Shown here piece after piece: positions 38,798 to 47,881 of a DNA stretch of 64,000 bases. The DNA lies in assembly GCF_029981845.1 (NCBI RefSeq), contig NZ_CP104164.1:310001-374000 (forward strand). The letters run 5' to 3'. The stretch is from Candidatus Bandiella numerosa. Its GTDB lineage: Bacteria; Pseudomonadota; Alphaproteobacteria; Rickettsiales; Midichloriaceae. Positions within the stretch are counted from its first letter, which is position 1, and each line of letters begins with the position of its first letter. The notes beneath the pieces are model-generated. The model saw only the letters and a list, made by a program, of their open reading frames with translations. It did not search any database and was not told the origin of the DNA. Both the position numbers and the translations under genes were made by a program.

Positions 38798-38868
38798 TAG
38801 TTAAATTACTTTGGTTTTTATAAAAAATTGGCCTAGAAATATATACTTTGCTAAAAGCTCTTATGATT

Positions 38869-38944
38869 TGGTGATCCCGACAGGATTCGAACCTGTGACC
38901 TACTGATTAAAAGTCAGTTGCTCTACCGACTGAGCTACGGGACC
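38869..38944 (-). tRNA. tRNA-Lys(TTT)
   Basis: Minus-strand cloverleaf of 76 bases with encoded CCA. The acceptor GGTCCCG pairs with CGGGATC (one G-T), the anticodon TTT lies in CTTTTAA, and the T arm is GGTTCGAATCC. Located between ndk and cutA. Confidence 0.96.
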
Positions 38945-39016
38945 ATTAGTACCTTGGAAGTTATATCATATTGAGCATACTAAAACAAAACTTTTTTACT
39001 CAATAGCTAAATAAAT

Positions 39017-39433
39017 TTATCCGACTATTTCGGACTCACTAAAGAAGAATGCAATTTCATCTTTTGCACTTTCAATAGAATCGGAGCCATGTACTGAATT
39101 GGCTTCAATGTTTTCAGCAAAATCTTTTCTAATACTACCTTTCGCAGCTTCTTCAGGATTAGTAGCTCCCATAATTTCTCTATTTTTGGCTACAGCATTT
39201 TCTCCCTCAAGAACTTGAACTACTACAGGTCCAGATATCATAAAACTAACTAGGCTATTAAAAAAAGATCTATCTTTGTGTGCATGGTAGAATAACATTG
39301 CTTGCTCTTCTGTCAATTTAATTCTTTTTTGAGCTACAATCCTCAAACCATGTTCCTCAAATCTGCTGTTTATCGCTCCGGTTAAATTTCTTCTAGTTGC
39401 GTCTGGCTTTATTATGCTAAGTGTTCTTTCCAT
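39017..39433 (-). CDS. ndk: Nucleoside diphosphate kinase
   Basis: Transfers phosphate between nucleoside di- and triphosphates. The 138 residues begin ERTLSIIKPDATRRN, contain the RSFFNSL and GPVVVQVLEGENAV blocks and the catalytic His in NSVHGSDSIESA (about 114). Length is standard. Single gene, followed by tRNA-Lys and preceded by a small lipoprotein gene 7 bp away on the same strand. Confidence 0.96.
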   Translation of the reverse strand: MERTLSIIKPDATRRNLTGAINSRFEEHGLRIVAQKRIKLTEEQAMLFYHAHKDRSFFNSLVSFMISGPVVVQVLEGENAVAKNREIMGATNPEEAAKGSIRKDFAENIEANSVHGSDSIESAKDEIAFFFSESEIVG

Positions 39434-39440
39434 TTTATTA

Positions 39441-39611
39441 TTATGCTAATTTGTTTCCAATAGGAGTTCTTTTAATACACGGTTCATGACTATTTGTATA
39501 CATTTTTTTACCTGAAGCGCAAGGACTTTTTATATCATAGACTGATGGATCTTTTGGTTTACACCCTATGAGGCTTGCAAATAATAGAGAAAAAATAACT
39601 ACTTTTTTCAT
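39441..39611 (-). CDS. Small lipoprotein, 56 residues
   Basis: Found by translating the gap between fabI and ndk. 56 residues: a charged start and hydrophobic stretch (KKVVIFSLLFASLIGC) with a lipobox LIGC, predicted cleavage before Cys17. The mature part has KPKDPSVYDIKSPC and two more cysteines (Cys31 and Cys45). It lies 9 bp after fabI and 7 bp before ndk, so it is probably cotranscribed. Function unknown. Confidence 0.7.
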   Translation of the reverse strand: MKKVVIFSLLFASLIGCKPKDPSVYDIKSPCASGKKMYTNSHEPCIKRTPIGNKLA

Positions 39612-39620
39612 AATCAATAT

Positions 39621-40424
39621 CTAGTTTTGTTTATACAATGATCTTGGTGAACCTAAAATGTTATACCCAGCGTCTACAAATATAATTTCACCAGTGATAT
39701 TTGACGATAGGTCACTTAGTAAGAATGCAGCTGTATTTCCTACGTCATAAATCGTGACATTCCTTTTGAGGGGAGAGTTCTCTTCATTAAATTTTAGCAT
39801 GCTTCTAAAATCACCAATGCCTGATGCGGCTAATGTTTTAATCGGTCCTGCTGATATTGCATTTACTCGTATATCCAATTCACCTAAATCTGCAGCTATA
39901 TACTTAACGCTTGATTCAAGTGCAGCTTTTGCAATACCCATCACATTGTAATTCGGAATAACCTTTTCGGCACCATAGTAAGTTAATGTAAGAATACTAC
40001 CACCAGGCTTTAATATTTCTGCAGCTTTTTTCGATGTATATACAAAAGAATAGCAGGAAATATCCAATGTATTTAAAAAATTACTTCTTGAAGTATCTAC
40101 ATAGCGACCTTGAAGTTCGTTTTTATCAGAGAAGGCTATTGCATGTACAAAAAAATCAATTTTACCATAGTGCTCCTTTATCAATTCAAATGCTTTATCA
40201 ATAGATGTTTCGTCACTTATATCACATTCTATTAGTAAATCAGACTTCAATTCCTCAGCAAGAGGTTTGACTCTTTTTGCAAGTATTTCATTTTGATAAC
40301 TAATTGCGAATTTGGCACCGTAATTATTACAAACTTTTGCGATACCCCATGAAATGGACTTATCATTTGCCAAGCCCATTATCAAGCCAACTTTACCTGA
40401 TAACATCTTATTTAAATCGCTCAT
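39621..40424 (-). CDS. fabI: Enoyl-[acyl-carrier-protein] reductase FabI
   Basis: NADH-dependent reductase of the last step of fatty acid elongation. The 267 residues have GLANDKSISWGIAKV (cofactor-binding, about 17-31), SFVYTSKKAAEI, LTYYGAEKVIPNYNVMGIAKAAL with the catalytic Tyr and Lys (Y-x6-K type), and the C-terminal FLLSDLSSNITGEIIFVDAG. Typical length. It lies 9 bp upstream of the small lipoprotein and 25 bp after the 17-kDa antigen homologue. Confidence 0.95.
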   Translation of the reverse strand: MSDLNKMLSGKVGLIMGLANDKSISWGIAKVCNNYGAKFAISYQNEILAKRVKPLAEELKSDLLIECDISDETSIDKAFELIKEHYGKIDFFVHAIAFSDKNELQGRYVDTSRSNFLNTLDISCYSFVYTSKKAAEILKPGGSILTLTYYGAEKVIPNYNVMGIAKAALESSVKYIAADLGELDIRVNAISAGPIKTLAASGIGDFRSMLKFNEENSPLKRNVTIYDVGNTAAFLLSDLSSNITGEIIFVDAGYNILGSPRSLYKQN

Positions 40425-40449
40425 ATTGTATGTCCCTATTTATTTATCT

Positions 40450-40929
40450 TTATTTAACTATTTCCCAAGAACCATCAGATCTTCTGCATGCAGTACCAAA
40501 ACCTCTTTCGGCTTTATCACCAATTTTTATTTCTTGAGTGTATTCTCTGCAATTTTGCCCATCGCTATTTACAAAAGTATTAGTGGGCTTTACATATCCG
40601 GAAGCATTAGTATCAGGATTTTTCCATATTGATGCGCTACCTGATTTGTTATATTCCAAAGCGCTAACTTGGCTTTTTTGCTGTAATTCTAAATCTCTTT
40701 GATCTAGGCTCTTTCCTAATTCACTTCCAACCATAGAGCCAACTATTGCGCCTGCAGCAATAGCAATACCTTTGCCACTTCCTCCCCCAATTGTCGATCC
40801 TACTAAAGCTCCTGCTACGCCCCCTCCAATTGCTCCCATTTTTGACTTACTCACTTTTCCAGCTTCATTAGTAAAACAACCCGTTAGTAAAAAGACTGAA
40901 AACAACAATGCAACAATAAACTTCGACAT
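40450..40929 (-). CDS. 17-kDa surface antigen family lipoprotein
   Basis: Homologue of the Rickettsia 17-kDa outer-membrane antigen. 159 residues: a signal and lipobox LLTGC (lipid-modified Cys18), then a Gly-zipper domain (AIGGGVAGALVGSTIGGGSG, about 33-52, and a second stretch to about 72). A linker follows, and then the family C-terminus with WKNPDTNASGYV, NCREYTQEI and GTACRRSDGSWEIV. The WRNPD and CREYTQ blocks are close to those of the rickettsial antigen, which supports the taxonomic reading of the window. Confidence 0.92.
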   Translation of the reverse strand: MSKFIVALLFSVFLLTGCFTNEAGKVSKSKMGAIGGGVAGALVGSTIGGGSGKGIAIAAGAIVGSMVGSELGKSLDQRDLELQQKSQVSALEYNKSGSASIWKNPDTNASGYVKPTNTFVNSDGQNCREYTQEIKIGDKAERGFGTACRRSDGSWEIVK

Positions 40930-41040
40930 GTAATTAAATTATATACAGTGATTGGAAGATCATAATATTAATACATTGAAATGCAAGCTTTTATAACTAT
41001 ATCTATGGTATAAAACTTGAATTTATTCATCTGGTATTTA

Positions 41041-41874
41041 ATGAATCTCCCAAACTTAAGTGTATACATGGTCTCAGATTCTTCAGGAGAAACAGTTATT
41101 GCTGTAACAAAAGCTGTTATTTCTCAATTTGACAATATTGAGGTACAAGAATATATGTGGCCATTGGTAAGATCGAAGGAGCAAATAGATGAGATTGCCA
41201 CTGCGCTACAAAAAAATCCGGGAATTGTCATATACACAATACTTAATAAAGAATTAAGAGAGCATTTAAAATTAAAGTGTAGCGAATTAAACGTAAAATG
41301 CTTTTCCCCAATTGCAAATATAATTTCCGAAATATGCTCGTATTGTGGCGTTCTTACATCCAAAAAAACTCCAGAAAAAGAAATATTATCTGATATAAAT
41401 TATTTTAAGAAAATTGAAGCTATTAATTTCACAGTGAATCACGATGATGGGCAACAAAGTAAAGATTTTAATAATGCTGACATCCTTTTAACTGGTGTTT
41501 CTAGGACATCAAAATCACCAACTTCATTATATTTAGCACAAAGAGGTTACAAAGTTGCAAATTGGCCAATTATCAATGGTGTTGATTATGATTTTTCTTT
41601 AATCGATAAGCCTTTGATAGTAGGTCTAACAATAGGTATTGAACGATTGATTCAAATCAGGCAATGTAGGTTAATGGGACAAGATTTAAAAAATTTCAAA
41701 AATGATTATACTGATGCAACTAGCATTAAAGATGAAATTAAATACGCTAATAGAATTTTTAATAAGAACAATTTCCCTATTGTAGATGTTACATCAAAAG
41801 CTATTGAAGAAATATCAGCTGAAATAATTAACTTATATTTTGCAAAAAAAGGTGAACATTTAATAACCATTTAA
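41041..41874 (+). CDS. Pyruvate, phosphate dikinase regulatory protein (PPSR family)
   Basis: Bifunctional serine/threonine kinase and phosphorylase that switches PPDK on and off (DUF299 family). I start it at the ATG at 41041; an in-frame TTG at 41017 would add 8 residues. About 277 residues: VSDSSGETV near the start, the P-loop-like GVSRTSKSPTSLYLAQRGYK (about 158-177), and ATSIKDEIKYANRIF and IVDVTSKAIEEIS near the end, all family landmarks. PPDK itself is not in the window. It is followed 95 bp later by ftsH. Confidence 0.92.
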   Translation: MNLPNLSVYMVSDSSGETVIAVTKAVISQFDNIEVQEYMWPLVRSKEQIDEIATALQKNPGIVIYTILNKELREHLKLKCSELNVKCFSPIANIISEICSYCGVLTSKKTPEKEILSDINYFKKIEAINFTVNHDDGQQSKDFNNADILLTGVSRTSKSPTSLYLAQRGYKVANWPIINGVDYDFSLIDKPLIVGLTIGIERLIQIRQCRLMGQDLKNFKNDYTDATSIKDEIKYANRIFNKNNFPIVDVTSKAIEEISAEIINLYFAKKGEHLITI

Positions 41875-41969
41875 TTTGGATTATTAGTATAAATTTGATG
41901 ATTAATAGTTCATATTATGTTAGAAATTATAGTTTGAAACAACAATAAACTTAAATATATAACTTTGTC

Positions 41970-43856
41970 ATGAAAGATTTTAAAAGTAACTTCAGCAGTA
42001 ATTTAGTGAAGTGGGTGGGCATTATTTTTTTAATTATAATTGCATACAGCTTTGTAGATGTGGCTAATATATCAAACAAAAAGCTAATTTTTTCTGATTT
42101 TATGGATAAAATATCAAATGGAGAAATTAAAGAAGTGAATATAAAGGGTAGTGATGTTGAAGGAAAGCTTGCTAATGGTGAAAGCTTTGCAACATTATCG
42201 CCGCGGTTTTATCCGCAACTTATTGATGATTTGAGAACTCAAAATGTAAAAATAAACATTGTCCCTATAGAATCAACTATGGGAAACATACTTGGTATAG
42301 TTTTTTCATGGCTACCTATGATTGTTTTAATAGGAATATGGATATATTACTTGAAGAATATGCAAGGGGCAGGTGGAAAAGCTATGGGTTTTGGAAAATC
42401 AAAAGCTAAGTTAATGCAAGATCAAAATAAAAAAGTTACATTTGCCGATGTAGCTGGGATTGATGAGGCTAAAGAGGAGTTGAAAGAGGTGGTTGATTTT
42501 TTGAAAAATCCTGCAAAATTTGATAAATTGGGCGGTAAAATTCCAAAGGGCTGTCTACTTATAGGGGCACCAGGAACTGGTAAAACCTTACTTGCAAGAG
42601 CAGTGGCGGGAGAAGCTGGAGTTCCGTTTTTTACAATTTCAGGATCAGATTTCGTTGAAATGTTTGTTGGTGTTGGGGCAAGTAGAGTAAGAGATATGTT
42701 TATGCAAGCTAAAAAACATGCGCCTTGTATAGTATTCATTGATGAGATTGATGCAGTTGGTCGTCACAGAGGTTCTGGACATGGTGGAGGTAATGACGAA
42801 CGTGAGCAAACTTTAAATCAATTGCTGGTAGAAATGGATGGTTTTGCTGATAATCAAGGTATAATTGTTGTCGCTGCAACTAATAGACCCGATGTATTAG
42901 ATTCGGCATTACTTAGGCCTGGAAGGTTTGATAGACAGATTACTGTGCCACTTCCCGATATCAAGGGTAGAGAGCAAATATTACAAGTGCATATTAAAAA
43001 AGTTCCAATAGCTCCTGATGTTGATGTTAAAGTAATAGCTCGTGGGACACCTGGGTTCTCTGGTGCAGATCTTGCAAATTTAATCAATGAAGCAACGCTT
43101 GCAGCTGCTAAATTAAATAGGGAAGTAGTTACCATGCAAGAGTTAGAGCACGCTAAAGATAAAGTAATGATGGGCGCTGAAAGAAGGTCTATGGTAATGT
43201 CTGAGGATGAAAAGAAAATAACAGCTTATCATGAAGGTGGACATGCGCTTGTAAGTTTATATGTGGCAGAATCAGATCCAATTCATAAAGCAACAATAAT
43301 CCCAAGGGGAAGGGCATTAGGAATGGTAATGCAACTTCCAGAAAGTGATAGATGTCACTATAGCAAGGCTTATTTAGAAGCGCGACTTGCTATTGCTATG
43401 GGAGGAAGAGTTGCAGAAGAAATCATCTTTGGAAAAGAAAAAATCACTACAGGGGCATCAAATGATATCAAAGTTGCTACAAATATGGCAAAAAATATGA
43501 TAACGAAGTGGGGATTTAGTGAAAAAATTGGCCCTATAATGGTTGGCGAAGATAGAGAAGATGCGATGATGGGATTTGGAATAGAAAAGTCTCACAATAT
43601 ATCTGGTAAGTTAGCTGAAACAGTCGATAAAGAAGTTGATAGATTGTTAAGAGATAGTTATAAAATTGCAAAAGACATCATTATAAAACATAAAAAGAAA
43701 CTTGAGATTTTAGCAAAAGCACTGATAGAGTATGAAACTATTACTGGAGATGAGATTAAGGATTTGATGTCTGGAAAGAAAATACGGAATAATAATGAAA
43801 AATCAGAGACGGATAGTAAAAATTATCCAACCTCATCTGTGCCCAGTAGTTATTGA
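41970..43856 (+). CDS. ftsH: ATP-dependent zinc metalloprotease FtsH
   Basis: Membrane-bound AAA+ protease for quality control of membrane and cytosolic proteins. 628 residues: a membrane segment (about 14-29), periplasmic loop, second membrane segment (about 108-128), AAA module with Walker A GAPGTGKT (about 199-206), IVFIDEIDAVG and the SRH region, then the HEGGH zinc motif (about 421-425) and a variable Ser/Asn-rich tail. All catalytic residues are present. It converges with the dap operon; no clear terminator is seen between them. Confidence 0.97.
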   Translation: MKDFKSNFSSNLVKWVGIIFLIIIAYSFVDVANISNKKLIFSDFMDKISNGEIKEVNIKGSDVEGKLANGESFATLSPRFYPQLIDDLRTQNVKINIVPIESTMGNILGIVFSWLPMIVLIGIWIYYLKNMQGAGGKAMGFGKSKAKLMQDQNKKVTFADVAGIDEAKEELKEVVDFLKNPAKFDKLGGKIPKGCLLIGAPGTGKTLLARAVAGEAGVPFFTISGSDFVEMFVGVGASRVRDMFMQAKKHAPCIVFIDEIDAVGRHRGSGHGGGNDEREQTLNQLLVEMDGFADNQGIIVVAATNRPDVLDSALLRPGRFDRQITVPLPDIKGREQILQVHIKKVPIAPDVDVKVIARGTPGFSGADLANLINEATLAAAKLNREVVTMQELEHAKDKVMMGAERRSMVMSEDEKKITAYHEGGHALVSLYVAESDPIHKATIIPRGRALGMVMQLPESDRCHYSKAYLEARLAIAMGGRVAEEIIFGKEKITTGASNDIKVATNMAKNMITKWGFSEKIGPIMVGEDREDAMMGFGIEKSHNISGKLAETVDKEVDRLLRDSYKIAKDIIIKHKKKLEILAKALIEYETITGDEIKDLMSGKKIRNNNEKSETDSKNYPTSSVPSSY

Positions 43857-43987
43857 TAACTGAGAATAGTAATATATTGCGTATCAAAAAAGCTATTTCG
43901 TAAAATTTATGCACAGCGCAGTGTATCACTCTTGCTCTAAGTCTTTATTAGCAATGGAAGTTTTTTGTCTACAAAAGTGAAGCTATA

Positions 43988-45163
43988 TTATATTTTTAAA
44001 TTTTCTTTAATTCTTGTTGCAGCCTCGATTATCTCTTCCATGGTTGGAACTAGAGCAAATCTAACAAAATTTTGCCCAGGATTTATCCCATCTGCTTCAT
44101 CAGAAATTAACTGACCAGGAGTAACAATAATTCCCAATTCTATGAGAGTGTTAGAAAATTTTATACTATTTTGCCCTTTTGGTGTTTTTTGCCACACATA
44201 AAATGTTGAATCACCTTTGGGGGTTTCAAGTCCACAAGAGGTAAGGGCTTCTATCATTATATCACGCTTTTTCTTATACTCCTCTCTCATTTTTAGCACC
44301 TCCACCTGATCGTTCAGTGCAAGCGTTGCTACATCTTGTATAAAGGTTGGAGTACCAGAATCAATGTTTGTTTTTACTTTTTTAAACCCAGAAATAATAC
44401 GCTCATCTCCAGCCACAAATCCTACCCTATAACCAGTCATATTACTGCGTTTTGAAAGCGAATAAAACGCTATTACACCCGTTTTTTGAATTTCTAATAT
44501 ACTTGTGGGTTTCTCCCCGAAATAAATATCATTATAGCATCCTTCATCAGCTGCAATTATTACGTTAAAATACTTGGCCCAAGAAACTAAAACTTGCAAC
44601 CATTCTCTAGGGGCAGAAGCTCCTGTAGGTGAATTTGGATAATTTGTCCATATTATTTTAGCCTTGTGCGCAATGTTATCTGGTATTAATGCAAAATCTA
44701 TTAAAAAATCATTTTTTTCGAGTAAGGGAGTAAAATGCACTTTGCCATTTCTAAATTTTGTTCCTGTCTTATAAACTGGATATCCAGGTGTGGGGCAAAT
44801 TACTATATCGCCTGAATTTATAAATCCTGTTGGAAAGTTAAAAATTGCCTCTTTTGAGCCGATAGTTGATGAAATTTCTGTCTCAGGATTAAGATCTACG
44901 CCATATTCTCTTTTCATGTAATTTGCGCAGGCTTTTCTGTAACTTATATTACCAATATAACTTGGATAACCTGAAGTAGCTCTATTCCTAGCGAATTTTG
45001 AAAGATTATCAATAATAAAATCTGGAGTGGGACTTTTAGGATCTCCAACTCCAAAATCTATAACTTTGATACCCTTTTCTTTTAGTTCAGCTACTTTTTT
45101 GTAGATTTCCGAAAAAGGATATTCTCCAATTTCGTTTATTACTTTTGAGTATATAATGTCCAT
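43988..45163 (-). CDS. PLP aminotransferase of the DAP operon, LL-DAP aminotransferase-like
   Basis: Class I/II aminotransferase, 391 residues. It has DFGVGDPKSPTPDF near the N-terminus, GYPSYIGNISYRKACANYM, NYPNSPTGA (about 187-195), AADEGCYND and the PLP lysine in SLSKRSNMTGYRVGFVAGD. Position as last gene of dapB-dapA-dapF fits either direct LL-diaminopimelate aminotransferase (DapL) or N-succinyl-DAP aminotransferase (DapC). SKRSN-x-x-G-x-R-x-GFVAGD is shared with DapC, while the KVKTNIDSG-x-P block after it is DapL-like, so I leave the choice open. It lies 9 bp after dapF. Confidence 0.85.
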   Translation of the reverse strand: MDIIYSKVINEIGEYPFSEIYKKVAELKEKGIKVIDFGVGDPKSPTPDFIIDNLSKFARNRATSGYPSYIGNISYRKACANYMKREYGVDLNPETEISSTIGSKEAIFNFPTGFINSGDIVICPTPGYPVYKTGTKFRNGKVHFTPLLEKNDFLIDFALIPDNIAHKAKIIWTNYPNSPTGASAPREWLQVLVSWAKYFNVIIAADEGCYNDIYFGEKPTSILEIQKTGVIAFYSLSKRSNMTGYRVGFVAGDERIISGFKKVKTNIDSGTPTFIQDVATLALNDQVEVLKMREEYKKKRDIMIEALTSCGLETPKGDSTFYVWQKTPKGQNSIKFSNTLIELGIIVTPGQLISDEADGINPGQNFVRFALVPTMEEIIEAATRIKENLKI

Positions 45164-45172
45164 AAATAACTA

Positions 45173-46027
45173 TTATTTTAATATTTTTTCAATAAAATCT
45201 TTAGTAAAATCACCACTTGAAATTCTAGCAACTTCACCAGTTAAAAATAACCCTTCATCAGTTATTTCAATACCTACATTGCCACCTTTCATATGAACTG
45301 TAATATTCTTATCTACAAAACCAAGCTTATGTGCAACACAACTTGCTGCAGAGCTACTTGTGCCAGATGCTAAAGTATAGCCTGCACCTCTTTCCCAAAT
45401 TTCTATTTTAATGTTAGCCCTGTCCAAAATTTGAACAAATTGTACATTTGTTTTGTTCGGAAATAATTCATGATTTTCTAATAATGGGCCTAATTTTTTC
45501 GCTAAATCTTCAGTAACATTTTTTTTAAATAGCACGCAGTGAGGGTTACCAATATTTACGCAACTAATTAATTCTTTTTCACCAAGTAAGTTGATTTCGT
45601 GATTAAGTACTTCTTTAGAAGCAAGATTCATTGGTATTTTTTCACTTAAAAATGAATATTCACCCATAGCTACCTTAATTAGAATAGATTTTAAATCAAG
45701 GATATCAATTCCTACAATCCCGCCTTTGGTGTATAACTCAAATTGATTTTCTTTAATATATTCTTGATCGTGAACATACAGGGCAAATATTCGTATTCCA
45801 TTGCCACTTTTTTCTGCTTCTGAGCCATCAGGGTTGAAAATTTGAAAAGAAATTTTGCCATTTTTAATTATTGGGCCAAACAAAATTCCATCCGATCCTA
45901 TTCCATAATTTCTATGACATATTAATCTTATATTTTCTTCATTTAATTTTAAATTGAAGTTCAATTTATTAGGATCAATTACAATATAATCATTGCCGAG
46001 TCCATGATATTTATAAAAATCAGCCAC
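45173..46027 (-). CDS. dapF: Diaminopimelate epimerase family protein, both catalytic cysteines replaced by serine
   Basis: DapF normally interconverts LL- and meso-diaminopimelate using two cysteines as acid and base. The 284-residue protein has the full fold and most motifs: YHGLGNDYIVID, YGIGSDGILFG, NPDGSEAEKSGNG (about 65-77), GNPHCVLF and WERGAGYTLASGTSSSAA (about 211-228). The CGNG Cys is Ser74, and the ACGTG Cys is Ser221. Both codons are clear in the DNA (AGT and TCT), and the surrounding reading frame is intact. The start is a GTG overlapping dapA by 8 bases. Orthology is certain; whether it is an active epimerase is in doubt. Confidence 0.88.
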   Translation of the reverse strand: MADFYKYHGLGNDYIVIDPNKLNFNLKLNEENIRLICHRNYGIGSDGILFGPIIKNGKISFQIFNPDGSEAEKSGNGIRIFALYVHDQEYIKENQFELYTKGGIVGIDILDLKSILIKVAMGEYSFLSEKIPMNLASKEVLNHEINLLGEKELISCVNIGNPHCVLFKKNVTEDLAKKLGPLLENHELFPNKTNVQFVQILDRANIKIEIWERGAGYTLASGTSSSAASCVAHKLGFVDKNITVHMKGGNVGIEITDEGLFLTGEVARISSGDFTKDFIEKILK

Positions 46028-46904
46028 TGATTTCAGTATAAATTTTAATTAATTTTTGTTTATCATCACAACCCAATTGGCATAGAGGCAATCTAAATTC
46101 TTCCTTAATCTGACCAATGTGTGCAAGTATTGTTTTTACAGGAATAGGGTTACTTGATATAGACAGAAGTGCCTTCATAAAATTATACAATTTATAGTGA
46201 CTTTGTTTGGCGGCTTCAAAATTATTAGTAAAACATTGCCAAACAATATTTTTCATCTCCCTTGGAAAAATATTAGACATTACTGATACAATTCCGTGCC
46301 CACCTAAAGACATTATAGGGTATGTTAAAGCATCGTCTCCTGATAATACAAAGAAATCATTATCAACTTGACTAATCACATCCATTATTTGAGATAAATC
46401 ACCACTTGCTTCTTTTACACCAATTATGTTTTTGTGCCGAGATAACCGCAACAAGGTTTCTATTTCAAGATTAACCGCAGTTCTACCTTTGATATTATAT
46501 AAAATCATCGGAATATCTATTGAATCAGCTATTTGTTCGAAATGCTTATATAAACCTTCTTGCGGAGGTTTATTATAATAAGGGTTTACAGAAAGTATTG
46601 CATCAGCTCCAAGATTTTGAGCTTGCTTACTTTTTTTTATTGCTAATTCAGTATTATTACTTCCAGCACCTACGATAATTTTTATTGTATTTTTTGAAAT
46701 TTTAACTGCAAGACTTATAATTTTTTCTGCTTCAATGTCATTAATTACTGGACTTTCACCAGTGGTTCCTAAAATAACCAATCCATCAACCTTTGCTTGA
46801 ATTTGCTCATCGATTAACTTTTCAAGAGATCTGTAATCAACTGATTTATCTTCATTAAACGGTGTAACTAATGCAGTATACAATCCAGAATAATTGCTAG
46901 GCAT
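46020..46904 (-). CDS. dapA: 4-hydroxy-tetrahydrodipicolinate synthase DapA
   Basis: First committed step of lysine/DAP synthesis. The 294 residues have GLYTALVTPFNED at the start, ILGTTGESPVIND (about 43-55), the Tyr of ILYNIKGRTAVNL (about 134) and the Schiff-base Lys in IGVKEASGDLSQ (about 163). All catalytic residues are present and the length is normal. It overlaps dapB and dapF by about 8 bases on each side, so the four genes form a tightly coupled operon. Confidence 0.96.
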   Translation of the reverse strand: MPSNYSGLYTALVTPFNEDKSVDYRSLEKLIDEQIQAKVDGLVILGTTGESPVINDIEAEKIISLAVKISKNTIKIIVGAGSNNTELAIKKSKQAQNLGADAILSVNPYYNKPPQEGLYKHFEQIADSIDIPMILYNIKGRTAVNLEIETLLRLSRHKNIIGVKEASGDLSQIMDVISQVDNDFFVLSGDDALTYPIMSLGGHGIVSVMSNIFPREMKNIVWQCFTNNFEAAKQSHYKLYNFMKALLSISSNPIPVKTILAHIGQIKEEFRLPLCQLGCDDKQKLIKIYTEISG

Positions 46905-47628
46905 TTAATAATTCCTCCATATAACTTTCAATAGTATAAAATCCCTTTTTATTTTTTATCCATTTAGCACAATTTAATGCTCCTTTTGCAAAAGAACTTC
47001 TTCCTTTGGAATCGTGAGAGATTTTTATAAAATCCTCATTGCTATCAAATATAACCTCATGTTTTCCAATAACGCTACCACATCTTGAAGAACTAAAATG
47101 AATCTCGTCAGGCTTCATTTCTCTATCAACCCTTTCAGTAATGATCTGTTTTTTACGTGTGATATTATCAATCATTATTTGTGCAGTTGTTAGCGCTGTC
47201 CCTGAAGGGGAGTCCTTTTTTTTATTATGGTGAATCTCGTGCCCCATGACGTCATACTCATCAAATTTGTCCATTACTAGAGAAGCTTTCTTTATAATCT
47301 CCCAAAATATGTTAACTCCAATGGCAAAATTGGATGCATAAATGAATCCAATATTATTATCAGTTATCAACTTTTGAACTTTTTGAATGTCACCATACCA
47401 TCCAGTGGTACCACATACTATAGGCGTTCCTTTTAAGGAGATGATCTCAATATTTTCTAAACATGCTGATGGCTCAGTAAATTCTATAGCAACTTCGTCT
47501 TTTCCAAAATTATATGACAATAATTCATGTTTGTTATTAATTATCTTAGATATAGGAATTTGCAATTTCACAGCCTCTTTTTCAATCATTTGGCCCATTT
47601 TTCCATAACCTATAATTGCTATTTTCAT
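46897..47628 (-). CDS. dapB: 4-hydroxy-tetrahydrodipicolinate reductase DapB
   Basis: NAD(P)H-dependent second step of DAP synthesis. About 243 residues from the ATG at 47628 (a second ATG at 47634 would add two). It has IAIIGYGKMGQMI (nucleotide binding, about 3-15), PIVCGTTGWYG, ASNFAIGVNIF and the catalytic block EIHHNKKKDSPSGTAL (His/Lys, about 132-147). Shorter than E. coli DapB but within the alphaproteobacterial range. First gene of the operon. Confidence 0.95.
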   Translation of the reverse strand: MKIAIIGYGKMGQMIEKEAVKLQIPISKIINNKHELLSYNFGKDEVAIEFTEPSACLENIEIISLKGTPIVCGTTGWYGDIQKVQKLITDNNIGFIYASNFAIGVNIFWEIIKKASLVMDKFDEYDVMGHEIHHNKKKDSPSGTALTTAQIMIDNITRKKQIITERVDREMKPDEIHFSSSRCGSVIGKHEVIFDSNEDFIKISHDSKGRSSFAKGALNCAKWIKNKKGFYTIESYMEELLNA

Positions 47629-47881
47629 GTACATGTTCTAATTTTATCACGAAAGGGTAACCTTTTTATCCTTATAATGTCAAGGATATTAAATTAGATT
47701 TTATTGCAAATTTATCCTCTATTCTTCTACTTTATTTTCCTTCATCTTTACTGAAGTATTTCAGTATCGACTATTTGTTAACACAAAGACACACTTTCAT
47801 TAACGCTTTTATTTCAACTTATGCAGTGATCTCTGAAATTTGCAAAGAAAAATTCTACAGTAGGGTGCAATGGGTATATGT

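Noticed and set aside
47635..47880. Possible gene upstream of dapB
   Set aside because: Both strands have frequent stops and no motif; it probably contains the dap operon promoter, but no clear -35/-10 pair could be assigned.
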